A stretch of DNA of 64,000 nt, taken from assembly GCA_005773635.1 (NCBI GenBank), contig SXHN01000054.1, forward strand, positions 1-64,000. The letters run 5' to 3'. Numbering within the stretch: position 1 is the stretch's first letter; the number at the start of each line of letters is the position of its first letter. The notes under the pieces were generated by a model that was not told where the DNA came from, ran no database searches, and worked only from the letters and a program-made list of their open reading frames with translations. The stretch is from Actinomycetota bacterium (GTDB taxonomy: Bacteria; Actinomycetota; Acidimicrobiia; IMCC26256; PALSA-610). The translations under genes and the position numbers were made by a program. Positions 52,252 through 61,137 of the stretch are shown here, piece by piece.

Positions 52252-53870
52252 GGGTCGGGCTCCAATTCGGAAGGGCTGATCTCGTCGAGATCGCGTTGAT
52301 TGGTTTCGGGAAGAAACGGTACAACCAACACAGCCGCAATGAACGTGCCGAGGGCACACAACGCGATGGATCTTCCGATTCCACCAAAGGGATCGCGCAG
52401 TCGTCCGGCGATCTGCAACCCCACAACAGAGCCCATCACGCTGATCACCGTGACAAGACCATTCGATGTACCCCGCGTTTCGGTTGGGAATAGCTCAACA
52501 TTCTGTGTGCCGATAGCCAGTGCGCCGATAGCGAGGGCAGCGTCTCCGATGCCGGAGGCAAACCACAAGATCGGCCCACCGCTCAAAAAGAACAGTGCGC
52601 GGATCGCGGAACCGACACTCAGAGCGACGATCGCAACTGGGCGTCGTCCATACCGTTCGAGTAACCGACCCGAGACTGCAATCGCAAGGAACCCGGGCGC
52701 AGTAGTCGTGGCGAAACGAAACAGCAGGATGAAGCGGTTGGAGTAGTCGTGGACGTCGGTGAGATACGTATTGGTGAGTTGTGCCGATGGTGCAGACAGC
52801 ACATTCATGAAGAACCCAATGAGGGCCATCAAGATGAAGCGACGCCGGTATTGCGCACCAAAAACCTCACCTAGTCGTCCCCGTTGAATGGGGGCTCGTG
52901 CAATGCGTTCGTATCGCTTGGACTCTTCGAGATGTGAGCCGATCCGGCGGATCATGAGTGCGCTCGCCGCACTGACGAAGAGCATTCCTCGCCACGCCCA
53001 TGGCGCGAAATCCGAAAGCGGCAACAATATGACGTTCAGCGAAAAACCGACTCCGCCTGCGAGCGCGATCATCGTGGTTGCGAACGCTCGAGCACGTTCC
53101 GGCGCTTCCTCCAAGGCGCCGACCGCTGCCACAATGCCCGCCGCAGTCGCGAAACCGCGTGCGAAGGTTTGCAGTACCGTGAGGGTTGCAGGGTCCGGCG
53201 CAAATGCGCTGAGCAGGTTCGCTCCAGCCATTGCGAGGAGTGAATACAAGATGACGCGACGGCGTCCGAATCGATCGGCGAGGCCGCCCGCAACCAGGGC
53301 AACGAGCGCACCTGCTCGCATGAACGACAACATGTCCGTCCATCGCGCATCGGTAAGATCGAAGCTCTTTTTGATCGGGCTCCCGTATTGCCCAACGATC
53401 GATTGGCCAAATACGCCCACCGCAATCGCGAACCCTGCAGTGGCGAGGTACGTCGCTTGTTCTTTCGAATACGCGACCGGGGGCAACAACGGCGTCGGCT
53501 TCGGACGTTTCGGCTCGGCGGCGCCGGCCAAGTCGGAAGCGATCGCGGCACCGGCGAATACGCAAGCCTTTTCGTAGTGCAACATCAACATCGAAGTGAC
53601 GATGCCATTGAAATAGGGAAGTCTGAGGTCGTTACTGGCCGCAATGGTGAGCGCGGTGCCTTGACCGGTTTCGCTCGGCACGCACGTGAAGCGCATCGTT
53701 CCGTCGTCACTCGGATCGTCGTCGATTATTGCCCGAAAGGTTCGGACCTCGAACCCGTCATCTTCGCTCGTCGAATCCAGCACCGCGTTGAATCGGGCGA
53801 CGAGTAACTCCTCAACGGCCTCACGCGATGATTCAAGTTCAACGACGATCGAATGCTGCACGGGCGGCAT
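52248..53870 (-). CDS. MFS transporter with an N-terminal soluble domain
   Basis: A 540-residue protein. Residues 1-135 are soluble (MPPVQHSIVVELESSREAVEELLVARF, EVRTFRAIIDDDP, MRFTCVPSETGQGTALTIAASNDLRLP) and have the look of a SRPBCC/polyketide-cyclase-type or START-like domain, an unusual fusion. The membrane part has about 12 segments, with the MFS signature GGLADRFGRRRVILYSLL in the 2-3 loop and SGRLLERYGRRPVAIVAL in the 8-9 loop, as in sugar/organic-acid transporters. Coupled to the lactonase. ATG 53870 fits the divergent peroxiredoxin gene at 53905. Confidence 0.78.
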   Translation of the reverse strand: MPPVQHSIVVELESSREAVEELLVARFNAVLDSTSEDDGFEVRTFRAIIDDDPSDDGTMRFTCVPSETGQGTALTIAASNDLRLPYFNGIVTSMLMLHYEKACVFAGAAIASDLAGAAEPKRPKPTPLLPPVAYSKEQATYLATAGFAIAVGVFGQSIVGQYGSPIKKSFDLTDARWTDMLSFMRAGALVALVAGGLADRFGRRRVILYSLLAMAGANLLSAFAPDPATLTVLQTFARGFATAAGIVAAVGALEEAPERARAFATTMIALAGGVGFSLNVILLPLSDFAPWAWRGMLFVSAASALMIRRIGSHLEESKRYERIARAPIQRGRLGEVFGAQYRRRFILMALIGFFMNVLSAPSAQLTNTYLTDVHDYSNRFILLFRFATTTAPGFLAIAVSGRLLERYGRRPVAIVALSVGSAIRALFFLSGGPILWFASGIGDAALAIGALAIGTQNVELFPTETRGTSNGLVTVISVMGSVVGLQIAGRLRDPFGGIGRSIALCALGTFIAAVLVVPFLPETNQRDLDEISPSELEPDP

Positions 53871-53904
53871 GCTAAGCAGTGGCAACTCACTTCGGAGGTA
53901 CCCC

Positions 53905-54369
53905 ATGACGCAACTCAAGATTGGCGACGCTGTACCCAAGTTCGCATTGAGCGATCAGCACGGCAATATCGTCAAGTCCACGCAATTCAAAGGGCGGTTT
54001 TTGGTGATCTATTTCTATCCTCGTGCCGACACGCCCGGGTGCACAACCCAGTCTTGCGCGGTACGCGACGCCTTTCCCGATCTCAAGGCGTTGAACGCCG
54101 CAGTGTTGGGCGTTTCCCCCGATACTCCAGCCAAACAGTTGAAATTCGACGAGAAGTACAGCCTTGGCTTTCCGCTGCTGGCCGATGTAGACCACGAGAT
54201 GGCGGATTCGTTTGGAGTCTGGGCCGAGAAGATGAACTACGGCAAGAAATACATGGGGATTGTCCGCAGCGCGTTCGTAGTAGATCCCAAAGGGAAACTC
54301 GTTGGCGTGATGTACAAGGTCAGCCCCAAAGACACCGTCCCGAAAGCAACCTCAGCTATCTCAGGTTGA
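53905..54369 (+). CDS. bcp: Thiol peroxidase, BCP/PrxQ type
   Basis: A 154-residue peroxiredoxin. The peroxidatic cysteine is C46 and the resolving cysteine C51, in YPRADTPGCTTQSCAVRD, the BCP pattern with Cx4C. SDQHGNIVKSTQFKGRFLVIYFYP and MGIVRSAFVVDPKGKLVGVMYKVSPKDT are typical. It reduces hydroperoxides using thioredoxin or mycoredoxin. ATG 53905 is preceded by GGAGGTACCCC, a strong site. Convergent with fabI, 6 nt between the stops. Confidence 0.93.
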   Translation: MTQLKIGDAVPKFALSDQHGNIVKSTQFKGRFLVIYFYPRADTPGCTTQSCAVRDAFPDLKALNAAVLGVSPDTPAKQLKFDEKYSLGFPLLADVDHEMADSFGVWAEKMNYGKKYMGIVRSAFVVDPKGKLVGVMYKVSPKDTVPKATSAISG

Positions 54370-54375
54370 GCGTGC

Positions 54376-55134
54376 CTATCCGATCGCGTGGTAGCCGCCG
54401 TCGACGTGGATGACCTCTCCTGTTGTTGCGGGGAACCAGTCGCTCATCAGCGCCACGCAGGCCCGCGCCACGGGATCGGCATTGCGAACATCCCAACCGA
54501 GCGGTGCTCGAAGCGTCCACGCGTCTTCGAATTGTTCGAATCCGGGAATTGACTTTGCCGCGATGGTTCTGATCGGGCCCGCCGCAACGAGGTTGACACG
54601 AATCCCGTGAGGGCCGAGGTCTCGAGCCAGGTACCTCGCTACGGATTCGAACGCGGCTTTCGCCACCCCCATCCAGTCGTAGACCGGCCAAGCCACTGTC
54701 GAGTTGTCGAAGTCGAGTCCCACGATCGCACTCCCGGGTGTCATCAGCGGTTGACAGGCGACTGCGAGCGACTTCAACGAGAACGCGCTCACCTGCATAG
54801 CAATGGCCACATCATCCCACGGTGCAGTCAGAAATCCTCCGCCGAGGCAAGAGTCTGGCGCGTAACCGATCGCGTGCAGCACTCCGTCGAGCGGTGCGCC
54901 GATGCGCGATGCAAGTGCAGCAAGATCGGCTTCATTGGTGATATCGAGTTCGACGATTTGAGCATCGGGATTGGGAAGCCTGCGGGCCGCGCGCGTCGTG
55001 AGCGATAATGCACGACCGAACGATGTGAGCACGATTTCGGCACCTTCGTTTTGGGCTTGACGTGCCACCGAGAAGGCGATGGACGCATCGTTCAACACGC
55101 CGGTGATCAGAATTCGCTTGCCTTCAAGCAACAT
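54376..55134 (-). CDS. fabI: Enoyl-ACP reductase, InhA/FabI type
   Basis: A 252-residue SDR that reduces trans-2-enoyl-ACP. KRILITGVLNDASIAFSVARQAQNEGAEIVLTSFGR is the FabI NAD loop, and the active site is Y152 and K159 in VYDWMGVAKAAFESVARYLARDLG, with LDFDNS upstream; this matches the mycobacterial InhA pattern (DF..., YNWMxVAK) more closely than E. coli FabI. GPIRTIAAKSIPGF is the substrate-loop region. AGGAG lies 8 nt before the ATG. Last gene of the fatty acid operon. Confidence 0.94.
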   Translation of the reverse strand: MLLEGKRILITGVLNDASIAFSVARQAQNEGAEIVLTSFGRALSLTTRAARRLPNPDAQIVELDITNEADLAALASRIGAPLDGVLHAIGYAPDSCLGGGFLTAPWDDVAIAMQVSAFSLKSLAVACQPLMTPGSAIVGLDFDNSTVAWPVYDWMGVAKAAFESVARYLARDLGPHGIRVNLVAAGPIRTIAAKSIPGFEQFEDAWTLRAPLGWDVRNADPVARACVALMSDWFPATTGEVIHVDGGYHAIG

Positions 55135-55152
55135 GTTGGTCTCCTGGTTGTC

Positions 55153-56487
55153 CTAGAGGGGGGAGTTGGAGTGGCGCCGCCGCCGGCTGTTTCGAGTCTT
55201 CAACGCCAATGTTTCGAATGCCTCGATCACTGCGCTGCGAGTTGTCGCAGGGTTGATCACATCGTCGACGAAACCCCGATCGGCGGCCTGCCAAGGGTTC
55301 AGGAATCGAAGTTCGTATTCATCGGCGGTGAGTCCTTTGGATCCGAGAATCTGGGTGGCGCCGTCGGTGCCCATGACTGCAATTTGCGCCCCGGGCCAAG
55401 CAAAACAGATGTCGTTTCCAATTCCGCGTGAATCCATCACGATGTACGCGCCGCCGAAGGCCTTGCGCATGATCACACTGACTCTCGGCACGGTGGCATC
55501 GCAATACGCGTGCACAAGCTGAGCGCCATGTCGGATCATGCCCCGCCACTCAAGATCACGACCGGGCTCGAATCCGGGCGTGTCGACCAACGTCAGGATG
55601 GCGATATTGAAAGCATCGCACCATGTCACGAAGCGAGCCGCCTTACGAGAAGCCTCGATGTCGAGTGTGCCAGCTCTCCACTGGGGCTGATTCGCAACAA
55701 CGCCAACGGTGCGGCCTTGTAATCGCACGAGCGCCGTCACCAGATTCGGTGCGTATGTCTCTCGAAGCTCGAGAACTGAGTCCGCGTCGGCTATATCCGC
55801 GATGATGTTTCGCACGTCGTACGGCGTATTCATGTTGGTTGGGATGATTTGCAAGATCGGTTCGTTCGCACGAGCCCGCGGATCCGCGACGAGGACTACC
55901 GGTGGTTCGGAGAGTGAATTCGATGGGAGATACGACAACACCAATTCGATAAACGTGTGGAGGTCTTCGGGGCTGTCAACAATGGCGCAAGTAACTCCGG
56001 AATCTCGACTATGAACGACAGCACCACCGAGTTCGGTGCGATTCACAATCTCGCCAGTAACGGCGGCAGTGTCTCCGGGGCCACTGACGTATGCGAATGC
56101 GTTGGTGGCCATGACAGCAATGTCCGCGATGCCCAGGAGTAGTGACGGACCCGAGACGCATGCGCCCGCGACTCCGAACAGAATCGGAACCGCACCGGAC
56201 GCGTCGACGATGGCTTTGGCCAGGAGTCCCCATCCATGAAGTGCACTGATGCCTTCCGAGACATCCGCACCTCCGGAATCGAGCACAATGACAATCGGAA
56301 TTTGGTGACGAGTCGCGAGCCGAACCCCTCGAATCGCAGTTTCGGCACCGCGTAGCCCAATCGCGCCGTGGCGGCGACCTCCAGCAATGTCGATCCACAC
56401 GACTCTGCGCCCATCGACGATCTGAATCTCGGCGCGGACCGCCGCGTCGCCAAACCGTGCGATACTCACCGAACGTGATGCCGACAC
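55153..56487 (-). CDS. Short carboxyltransferase-like (AccD/PccB-type) protein
   Basis: A 444-residue protein with two crotonase-like carboxyltransferase domains. N-domain: GAAIRGVRLATRHQIPIVIVLDSGGADVSEG region and PILFGVAGACVSGPSLLLGIADIAVMATNAFAYVSGPG. C-domain: LQGRTVGVVANQPQWRAGTLDIEASRKAARFVTWCDAFNIAILTLVDTPGFEPG, AFGGAYIVMDSRGIGNDICFAWPGAQIAVMG, RGFVDDVINPATTR. It is about 70 residues shorter at the N-terminus than PccB/AccD5-type subunits; the usual KLxARERIxxLLDxGSF segment is absent. The product site (GG-AY...) is intact. Start is GTG 56487. In a normal complex it would carboxylate acetyl-CoA using biotin on BCCP, but the neighbour lacks the lysine. Confidence 0.78.
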   Translation of the reverse strand: MSASRSVSIARFGDAAVRAEIQIVDGRRVVWIDIAGGRRHGAIGLRGAETAIRGVRLATRHQIPIVIVLDSGGADVSEGISALHGWGLLAKAIVDASGAVPILFGVAGACVSGPSLLLGIADIAVMATNAFAYVSGPGDTAAVTGEIVNRTELGGAVVHSRDSGVTCAIVDSPEDLHTFIELVLSYLPSNSLSEPPVVLVADPRARANEPILQIIPTNMNTPYDVRNIIADIADADSVLELRETYAPNLVTALVRLQGRTVGVVANQPQWRAGTLDIEASRKAARFVTWCDAFNIAILTLVDTPGFEPGRDLEWRGMIRHGAQLVHAYCDATVPRVSVIMRKAFGGAYIVMDSRGIGNDICFAWPGAQIAVMGTDGATQILGSKGLTADEYELRFLNPWQAADRGFVDDVINPATTRSAVIEAFETLALKTRNSRRRRHSNSPL

Positions 56488-56522
56488 TGGCCTCCCATCA
56501 TTTGTAGTTGTTCATCGCTGGA

Positions 56523-57791
56523 TCATTGCGCGGGCGAAACGATGAGCGAAGCGTTATGTCCGCCGAATCCAAACGAGTTAGAAAGCGCACACGCCGATGG
56601 GATCGCACGGGTTGCTCCAGCGACGACATCGAGTTCGAACGCAGGGTCGACCTGATCGAGATTCGCGGTGGGCGGGACCTGTTGCTTCGCCATGGACAGC
56701 ACCGCGGCGACGGCTTCCACGGCACCGGCGGCGCCGATCAGGTGCCCTGTGATGCCTTTGGTTGAAGTCACTGGCACCGCTCGCGGTCCAAAGACCTTCG
56801 TTACTGCCTCGGCCTCGGCCGCATCATTGAGTGGAGTCGAAGTGCCATGCGCGTTGACATGTCCAATAGCGTTGGCTGCAATCGCGGCGTCTTGCAACGC
56901 GAGTTCGATGCATGCGGCGGCGCCCGCTCCGCCCGGTGAAGGAGCGGTGATGTGATGCGAGTCTGAGTTGCGGCCGTAGCCAACGATCTCGCCATAGATT
57001 CTCGCCCCGCGCGCGACGGCCAGGTCCCAACGTTCGAGGATGAGCGCCCCGGCACCTTCGCCCATGACGAATCCGTCTCTGCCTTCGTCGAACGGCCGCG
57101 AGGCCCGCGACGGGTCGTCGGTTCGACCCGAGAGCGCAGTCATGCGACCGAATGCACTGATCGCCACTGGCGTCATACACGACTCCGCGCCCATTCCAAT
57201 AGCAACGTCGGATTCACCGTAGCGAATTAGGTTGGCGGCATCGCCGATAGCATTGGTGCCCGCAGCACAGGCAGTAGCAACTGCAATATTTGGTCCCGTC
57301 CATCCAAACTGCAGCGATACCAGCGCAGGTGTTGCGTTCGTCATCATCATTGGCACAAGAAACGGGCTAACTCGGTTCGGTCCCTTTTCGATCATCACCC
57401 CGATTTGTTCTTCCAAGGTGATGAGCCCGCCGATCCCAACGCCGGCAATGATTCCGCACCGCGACGGATCGGCTTCGATTGGAGTGCCGTGCGCGTTGGC
57501 GTCAGCGAGAGCGTCGGCGGCGGCGGCGAAACCCAGGATCGAAACGCGGTCGAGACGCCGTGCCTCCTTCGGTGTGACATAGGCACTGACATCGAAATCT
57601 GGGACCTCACACCCAATCTGCACAGTCAACTCGGACGGGTCGAATCGCTCGATGCGCTTGGCGCATGACTCGCCACTATTGAGGCGCGACCAAAATGTTG
57701 CAAGGTCGTTGCCCGCAGGAGACATGACGCCGAGACCAGTGATCGCCACTCGGTGACGCCCGCGATGGTCGAGATGACTGGAGATCAACAT
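56523..57791 (-). CDS. fabF: Beta-ketoacyl-ACP synthase II
   Basis: A 422-residue thiolase-fold condensing enzyme. The nucleophile is C175 (VATACAAGTNAIGDA), the two histidines are in GHVNAHGTSTPLNDAAEA and KGITGHLIGAAGAVEAV. RVAITGLGVMSPAGND starts the domain, and SNSFGFGGHNASLI ends it. Together with FabH and FabG it elongates acyl-ACP. The ATG at 57791 follows the acpP stop by 6 nt. Confidence 0.95.
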   Translation of the reverse strand: MLISSHLDHRGRHRVAITGLGVMSPAGNDLATFWSRLNSGESCAKRIERFDPSELTVQIGCEVPDFDVSAYVTPKEARRLDRVSILGFAAAADALADANAHGTPIEADPSRCGIIAGVGIGGLITLEEQIGVMIEKGPNRVSPFLVPMMMTNATPALVSLQFGWTGPNIAVATACAAGTNAIGDAANLIRYGESDVAIGMGAESCMTPVAISAFGRMTALSGRTDDPSRASRPFDEGRDGFVMGEGAGALILERWDLAVARGARIYGEIVGYGRNSDSHHITAPSPGGAGAAACIELALQDAAIAANAIGHVNAHGTSTPLNDAAEAEAVTKVFGPRAVPVTSTKGITGHLIGAAGAVEAVAAVLSMAKQQVPPTANLDQVDPAFELDVVAGATRAIPSACALSNSFGFGGHNASLIVSPAQ

Positions 57792-57797
57792 CGTTGA

Positions 57798-58040
57798 CTA
57801 GGACAGCTTGCTCAACACAAGGTCGACCGCGTGCCCAATAGTGGTAACGCCATCGAGGTCTTCTTCTGGGACCTGGATGTCGAAACGTTCTTCGAGACCC
57901 ATTACGAGCTCAACAAGATCGAGACTGTCGGCATCGAGATCTTCTTTGAAGCGTGCGGACTCGACTATTTGATCGGCTTCGACGGAGAGCACTTCGGTGG
58001 CGACTTCGCGTACTGCTTCAAGTGCATGAGATCGGTCCAT
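57798..58040 (-). CDS. acpP: Acyl carrier protein
   Basis: An 80-residue ACP. The phosphopantetheine serine is S39 in FKEDLDADSLDLVELVMGLEERFDI. EALxxVREVATEVLSVEADQI and GVTTIGHAVDLVLSKLS are the flanking helices. Very acidic, as expected. ATG 58040 follows AAAGGAAATC, a good ribosome site; longer starts upstream are not used. Confidence 0.95.
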   Translation of the reverse strand: MDRSHALEAVREVATEVLSVEADQIVESARFKEDLDADSLDLVELVMGLEERFDIQVPEEDLDGVTTIGHAVDLVLSKLS

Positions 58041-58107
58041 GATTTCCTTTGGTAGGGGATGTGCGAATTGGGTAACGACAACGTAGGGCGAATTTGACGA
58101 ACAGCTT

Positions 58108-58854
58108 TCAGTGGCCCATCGCGAGGCCACCGTCGACGGGGATGATTGCTCCAGTGATGTAGGCCGCAGCCTCAGAGCATAAGAAGTCGATGGTCGTTGC
58201 CACCTCATCGACGGTACCGAATCGCCCGAGCGGCACTTGGGCCTCAAGCTTGTCGATCCAAGCTTGGGGCATTTCGGCCGTCATCGCGGTACGTATCGGG
58301 CCTGGGGCGACAATGTTGGCGGTAATGCCGCGCGATCCGAGTTCTCTTGCCACGCTGCGGGTCAATCCAACCAGTCCTGCTTTCGCCGCGGCATAGTTCG
58401 CTTGCCCGGCGCTGCCGAGTTGGCCACTCGCGGACGCGACATTGATGATTCGCCCGTATCGGGCTTTCATCATGGCCGGCGAGCACCGTTTGATCATTGA
58501 AAAGGCTCCGGTGAGATTGGTGTTGATCACCGCATTCCAGTTTTCTTCGCTCATGCGCATCGAGAGGCCATCTCGTGTTATTCCTGCATTGTTCACGAGC
58601 ACTGTTATCGCGCCAAATTCCGATTCCACCGATGTGCACGCGGCCTCAATCGATGACGGTTCGGCGACATCGATGCACACGGGTAGCGCCGACCCCGACG
58701 CCTGCAGAATCGCGGCAACGACCGCATTGGCTCCGTCGGCATCGCTCACATAACCGACGCCAACGTGAAACCCGGACGCACCCAGGCGAATCGCAGTTGC
58801 GGCACCGATGCCCTTCGAAGCTCCTGTCACAATCGCAGTTCGCCGGACACTCAT
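58108..58854 (-). CDS. fabG: 3-oxoacyl-ACP reductase
   Basis: A 248-residue SDR. TAIVTGASKGIGAATAIRLGASG is the NADPH loop, LVNNAGITRDGLSMRMSEENWNAVINTNLTGAF follows, and the catalytic set is S141, Y154, K158 (NVASASGQLGSAGQANYAAAKAG). The PGPIRTAMTAEMPQ and ITGAIIPVDGGLAMGH ends are typical. ATG 58854 overlaps the fabH stop by 4 nt. Confidence 0.94.
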   Translation of the reverse strand: MSVRRTAIVTGASKGIGAATAIRLGASGFHVGVGYVSDADGANAVVAAILQASGSALPVCIDVAEPSSIEAACTSVESEFGAITVLVNNAGITRDGLSMRMSEENWNAVINTNLTGAFSMIKRCSPAMMKARYGRIINVASASGQLGSAGQANYAAAKAGLVGLTRSVARELGSRGITANIVAPGPIRTAMTAEMPQAWIDKLEAQVPLGRFGTVDEVATTIDFLCSEAAAYITGAIIPVDGGLAMGH

Positions 58855-59870
58855 CGGGATTCTTTCGTGGTCGCTGGCCATCGCAGTACTGATGTAGCCG
58901 TGGTGAGTCCAGCTCCGAACCCACACGCCAAGACCGTGTCACCCGGGCGTATGCGACCGTCGTCGACTGCTTCGAATAATGCTAACGGGATCGATGCCGA
59001 AGATGTGTTGCCGTAGCGATCGAGATTGACGACAGTTCTGCTCATTGCAATGTTGAGTCGGCTGGCTGCTGCTGTGATGATTCGAATGTTGGCTTGATGG
59101 GGGATGAACCAGTCAACGTCGTCGCAGGTCAAAGACGCGCGGTTGAGTGCTCGCTGGCAGGACTCCACTACTGCCAAGACCGCTCGTTTGAAGACCTCTT
59201 GGCCGTTCATGCTGATGAAGTGATCCCCTGAATCCAAAGTCTTTTGCGACGACGGAAGCTTCGAGCCCCCGGCAAGCACTCCGAGAATTGCTGTCGCGGA
59301 GCCGTCGCATCCGAGATCGTTGGACAAGAACGATTCGAATTCACTTGCATGTGCGGATACGACCGCTGCACCCGCGCCATCGCCGAACAAGATTGCCGTA
59401 GCGCGATCGTCAGGATCGACGATCCGGCTCATCGTCTCCGATCCCACGACAAGTACGTTGGGAATGCCATTGCGTGCCATACCGACCGCGACTTCGAGCG
59501 CATACACGAAGCCGGAACACGCGGCGTTGATGTCGAAGCTGCCACAGCTCAGGCCGAGTTCGTGGCCTACGAAAGCGCCGGTGTGTGGCATCAACTGCTC
59601 TGGGGTGCACGTTGCAACGATCATGAGGCCAATGTCGTTGGGGAATAATCCCGCGCGCGCGATTGCGGCGCGGGCCGCTTGTGCTGCGAGGGTCGCAGTT
59701 GTTTCGTCATCATTGGCGAAGAACCGCTGGCGAATGCCTGTGCGTTCGTATATCCACGCGTCAGTGGTTTCAAGGCGCCGTGATAGATCGTCATTGGTCA
59801 CAATCGTGGTGGGCAGCGCGACGCCCCAGCCAGTGATGGCACAGTGGCTGTTGGAACCGGGCTGTGTCAT
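58851..59870 (-). CDS. fabH: Beta-ketoacyl-ACP synthase III
   Basis: A 339-residue initiation condensing enzyme. Nucleophile C118 (FDINAACSGFVYALEVAVG), histidine in DWFIPHQANIRIITAAASRL and asparagine in VVNLDRYGNTSSASIPLAL. ETTDAWIYERTGIRQRFF and ILFGDGAGAAVV are further signatures. ATG 59870 overlaps the BCCP-like stop by 4 nt. Primes the chain from acyl-CoA. Confidence 0.95.
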   Translation of the reverse strand: MTQPGSNSHCAITGWGVALPTTIVTNDDLSRRLETTDAWIYERTGIRQRFFANDDETTATLAAQAARAAIARAGLFPNDIGLMIVATCTPEQLMPHTGAFVGHELGLSCGSFDINAACSGFVYALEVAVGMARNGIPNVLVVGSETMSRIVDPDDRATAILFGDGAGAAVVSAHASEFESFLSNDLGCDGSATAILGVLAGGSKLPSSQKTLDSGDHFISMNGQEVFKRAVLAVVESCQRALNRASLTCDDVDWFIPHQANIRIITAAASRLNIAMSRTVVNLDRYGNTSSASIPLALFEAVDDGRIRPGDTVLACGFGAGLTTATSVLRWPATTKESR

Positions 59871-60178
59871 GAACGGATCCAAGCGACCGGTTGGCCTTTG
59901 CGGACACGTTCGCCATCTTGCGCCATGACTCCCATGAACCGACCCGCGAACGCGCTGCGTACGGGCCGTACACCCTGGGTGGTTCGCACAACGCCGACAC
60001 TTTGGCCCTCCTCAACGTAGGCGCCACGGAATGCCATGGCGGTGAGGTGGAACGTTCCCGTTACCGGTGCAACGATCAAGCGTTCAGCGATGCCACTAGT
60101 TTCGCCGCGGTACCTCACTGCCGCATCCACGTCGCTACCAGATGTTCGCGAGCGAATATTCGCGGCGGCGCTGGTCAT
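59867..60178 (-). CDS. BCCP-like biotinyl-domain protein lacking the biotin lysine motif
   Basis: A 103-residue protein. Residues 34-102 align with an AccB-type biotinyl domain: IVAPVTGTFHLTAMAFRGAYVEEGQSVGVV, then the second half AFAGRFMGVMAQDGERVRKGQPVAWI, matching GTF...V.GQ...V and V..DG..V..GQP...I. Where AccB has EAMKM, this protein has RTTQG (65-69), so there is no lysine to be biotinylated. The N-terminal 33 residues are unstructured. It sits between fabD and fabH with 4-nt overlaps on both sides. It may be a structural or regulatory paralogue, but biotin carriage is very unlikely. Confidence 0.72.
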   Translation of the reverse strand: MTSAAANIRSRTSGSDVDAAVRYRGETSGIAERLIVAPVTGTFHLTAMAFRGAYVEEGQSVGVVRTTQGVRPVRSAFAGRFMGVMAQDGERVRKGQPVAWIRS

Positions 60179-61137
60179 GGGGTTCCTCGGTTGGATTGAG
60201 TTGCGAGAGTGTCGAGCATTGTCAGCGCAGATGTGGCCGTCTCGGGTGACGAAATCCCGAGCACGGCTATGCCAGGCACGGTACGCTTCGCTACGCCTGC
60301 GACCATGGATCCGTGACCGACTTCGAGCATCGCGTCGGCGTGTTGCTCACGTATCAACGCCTCCATGGACGAACGCCACCGCACGCGTTGTGTTGGGTGC
60401 ACGGCGAGCCGATCGCGCCATCCGGAACCATCCCGATATTGCGTCGCGTCTGCATTGGACACGACGCAATGGTGCGTATCTTTGAGCTCTGTCGATTCGA
60501 GCGACTGTCTCAGGGTTGCGACGGCGCCTTGCATCAAAGGGGTGTGAAAGGCGCCGTCGACCGCGAGTGGTAGTGCCTTGCGGATTCCGAGTTCTTTGCC
60601 ACGCTCGATAGCTGCCGTCACCCCCTCAGGCGTGCCAGCGATGACGATTTGTCCAGGAGCATTGTCGTTGGCAACCCAGACATCGCCTGCAGAGTCACAT
60701 GCCGCTTCAGCTTGCTCCAGACTCGCACCAACGAACGCAGCCATGCGCCCTGGGTGCCGCGACGCTTCGTGTTGTGTCGCCGTAGCACGAACTTCGGCGA
60801 AGCCGATCCCTTGATTGAGTGATATTGATCCGGCGGCTATCAGTGCGGTCACTTGCCCGAGAGAGTGACCAGCAAAACCGACGATCTCATGCGAAGAATC
60901 CTCGAGTGCTTCTGAAATCGCTCCCCAGGCAATCAGTGAATTGCAAAGTACTGAGAGTTGGGCGAGACGGGTGCTCGAGAGCTCGGCAGCCGTTGCTTCG
61001 CACAGCAGATGGGTCAGCGAGATTGAATTCGCATCGATCGCTGCTTCGACGGTGTCCCAGCAACGGTGGCCCTTCCAAGGGGTGCCCATTCCGGGAGATT
61101 GCGTACCTTGACCGGGAAACACGATGGCGATACGCAC
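60175..61137 (-). CDS. fabD: Malonyl-CoA:ACP transacylase
   Basis: A 320-residue acyltransferase that loads malonyl groups on ACP. FPGQGTQSPGMG holds the glutamine, the nucleophilic serine is in VGFAGHSLGQVTALIAAG, FAEVRATATQH holds the arginine and VDGAFHTPLMQGA the histidine. The residue after the GHSLG is Q instead of the usual E. GTG 61137 is chosen with AAAGGA 12 nt upstream. First gene of the fab operon, divergent from fabZ. Confidence 0.92.
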   Translation of the reverse strand: MRIAIVFPGQGTQSPGMGTPWKGHRCWDTVEAAIDANSISLTHLLCEATAAELSSTRLAQLSVLCNSLIAWGAISEALEDSSHEIVGFAGHSLGQVTALIAAGSISLNQGIGFAEVRATATQHEASRHPGRMAAFVGASLEQAEAACDSAGDVWVANDNAPGQIVIAGTPEGVTAAIERGKELGIRKALPLAVDGAFHTPLMQGAVATLRQSLESTELKDTHHCVVSNADATQYRDGSGWRDRLAVHPTQRVRWRSSMEALIREQHADAMLEVGHGSMVAGVAKRTVPGIAVLGISSPETATSALTMLDTLATQSNRGTP

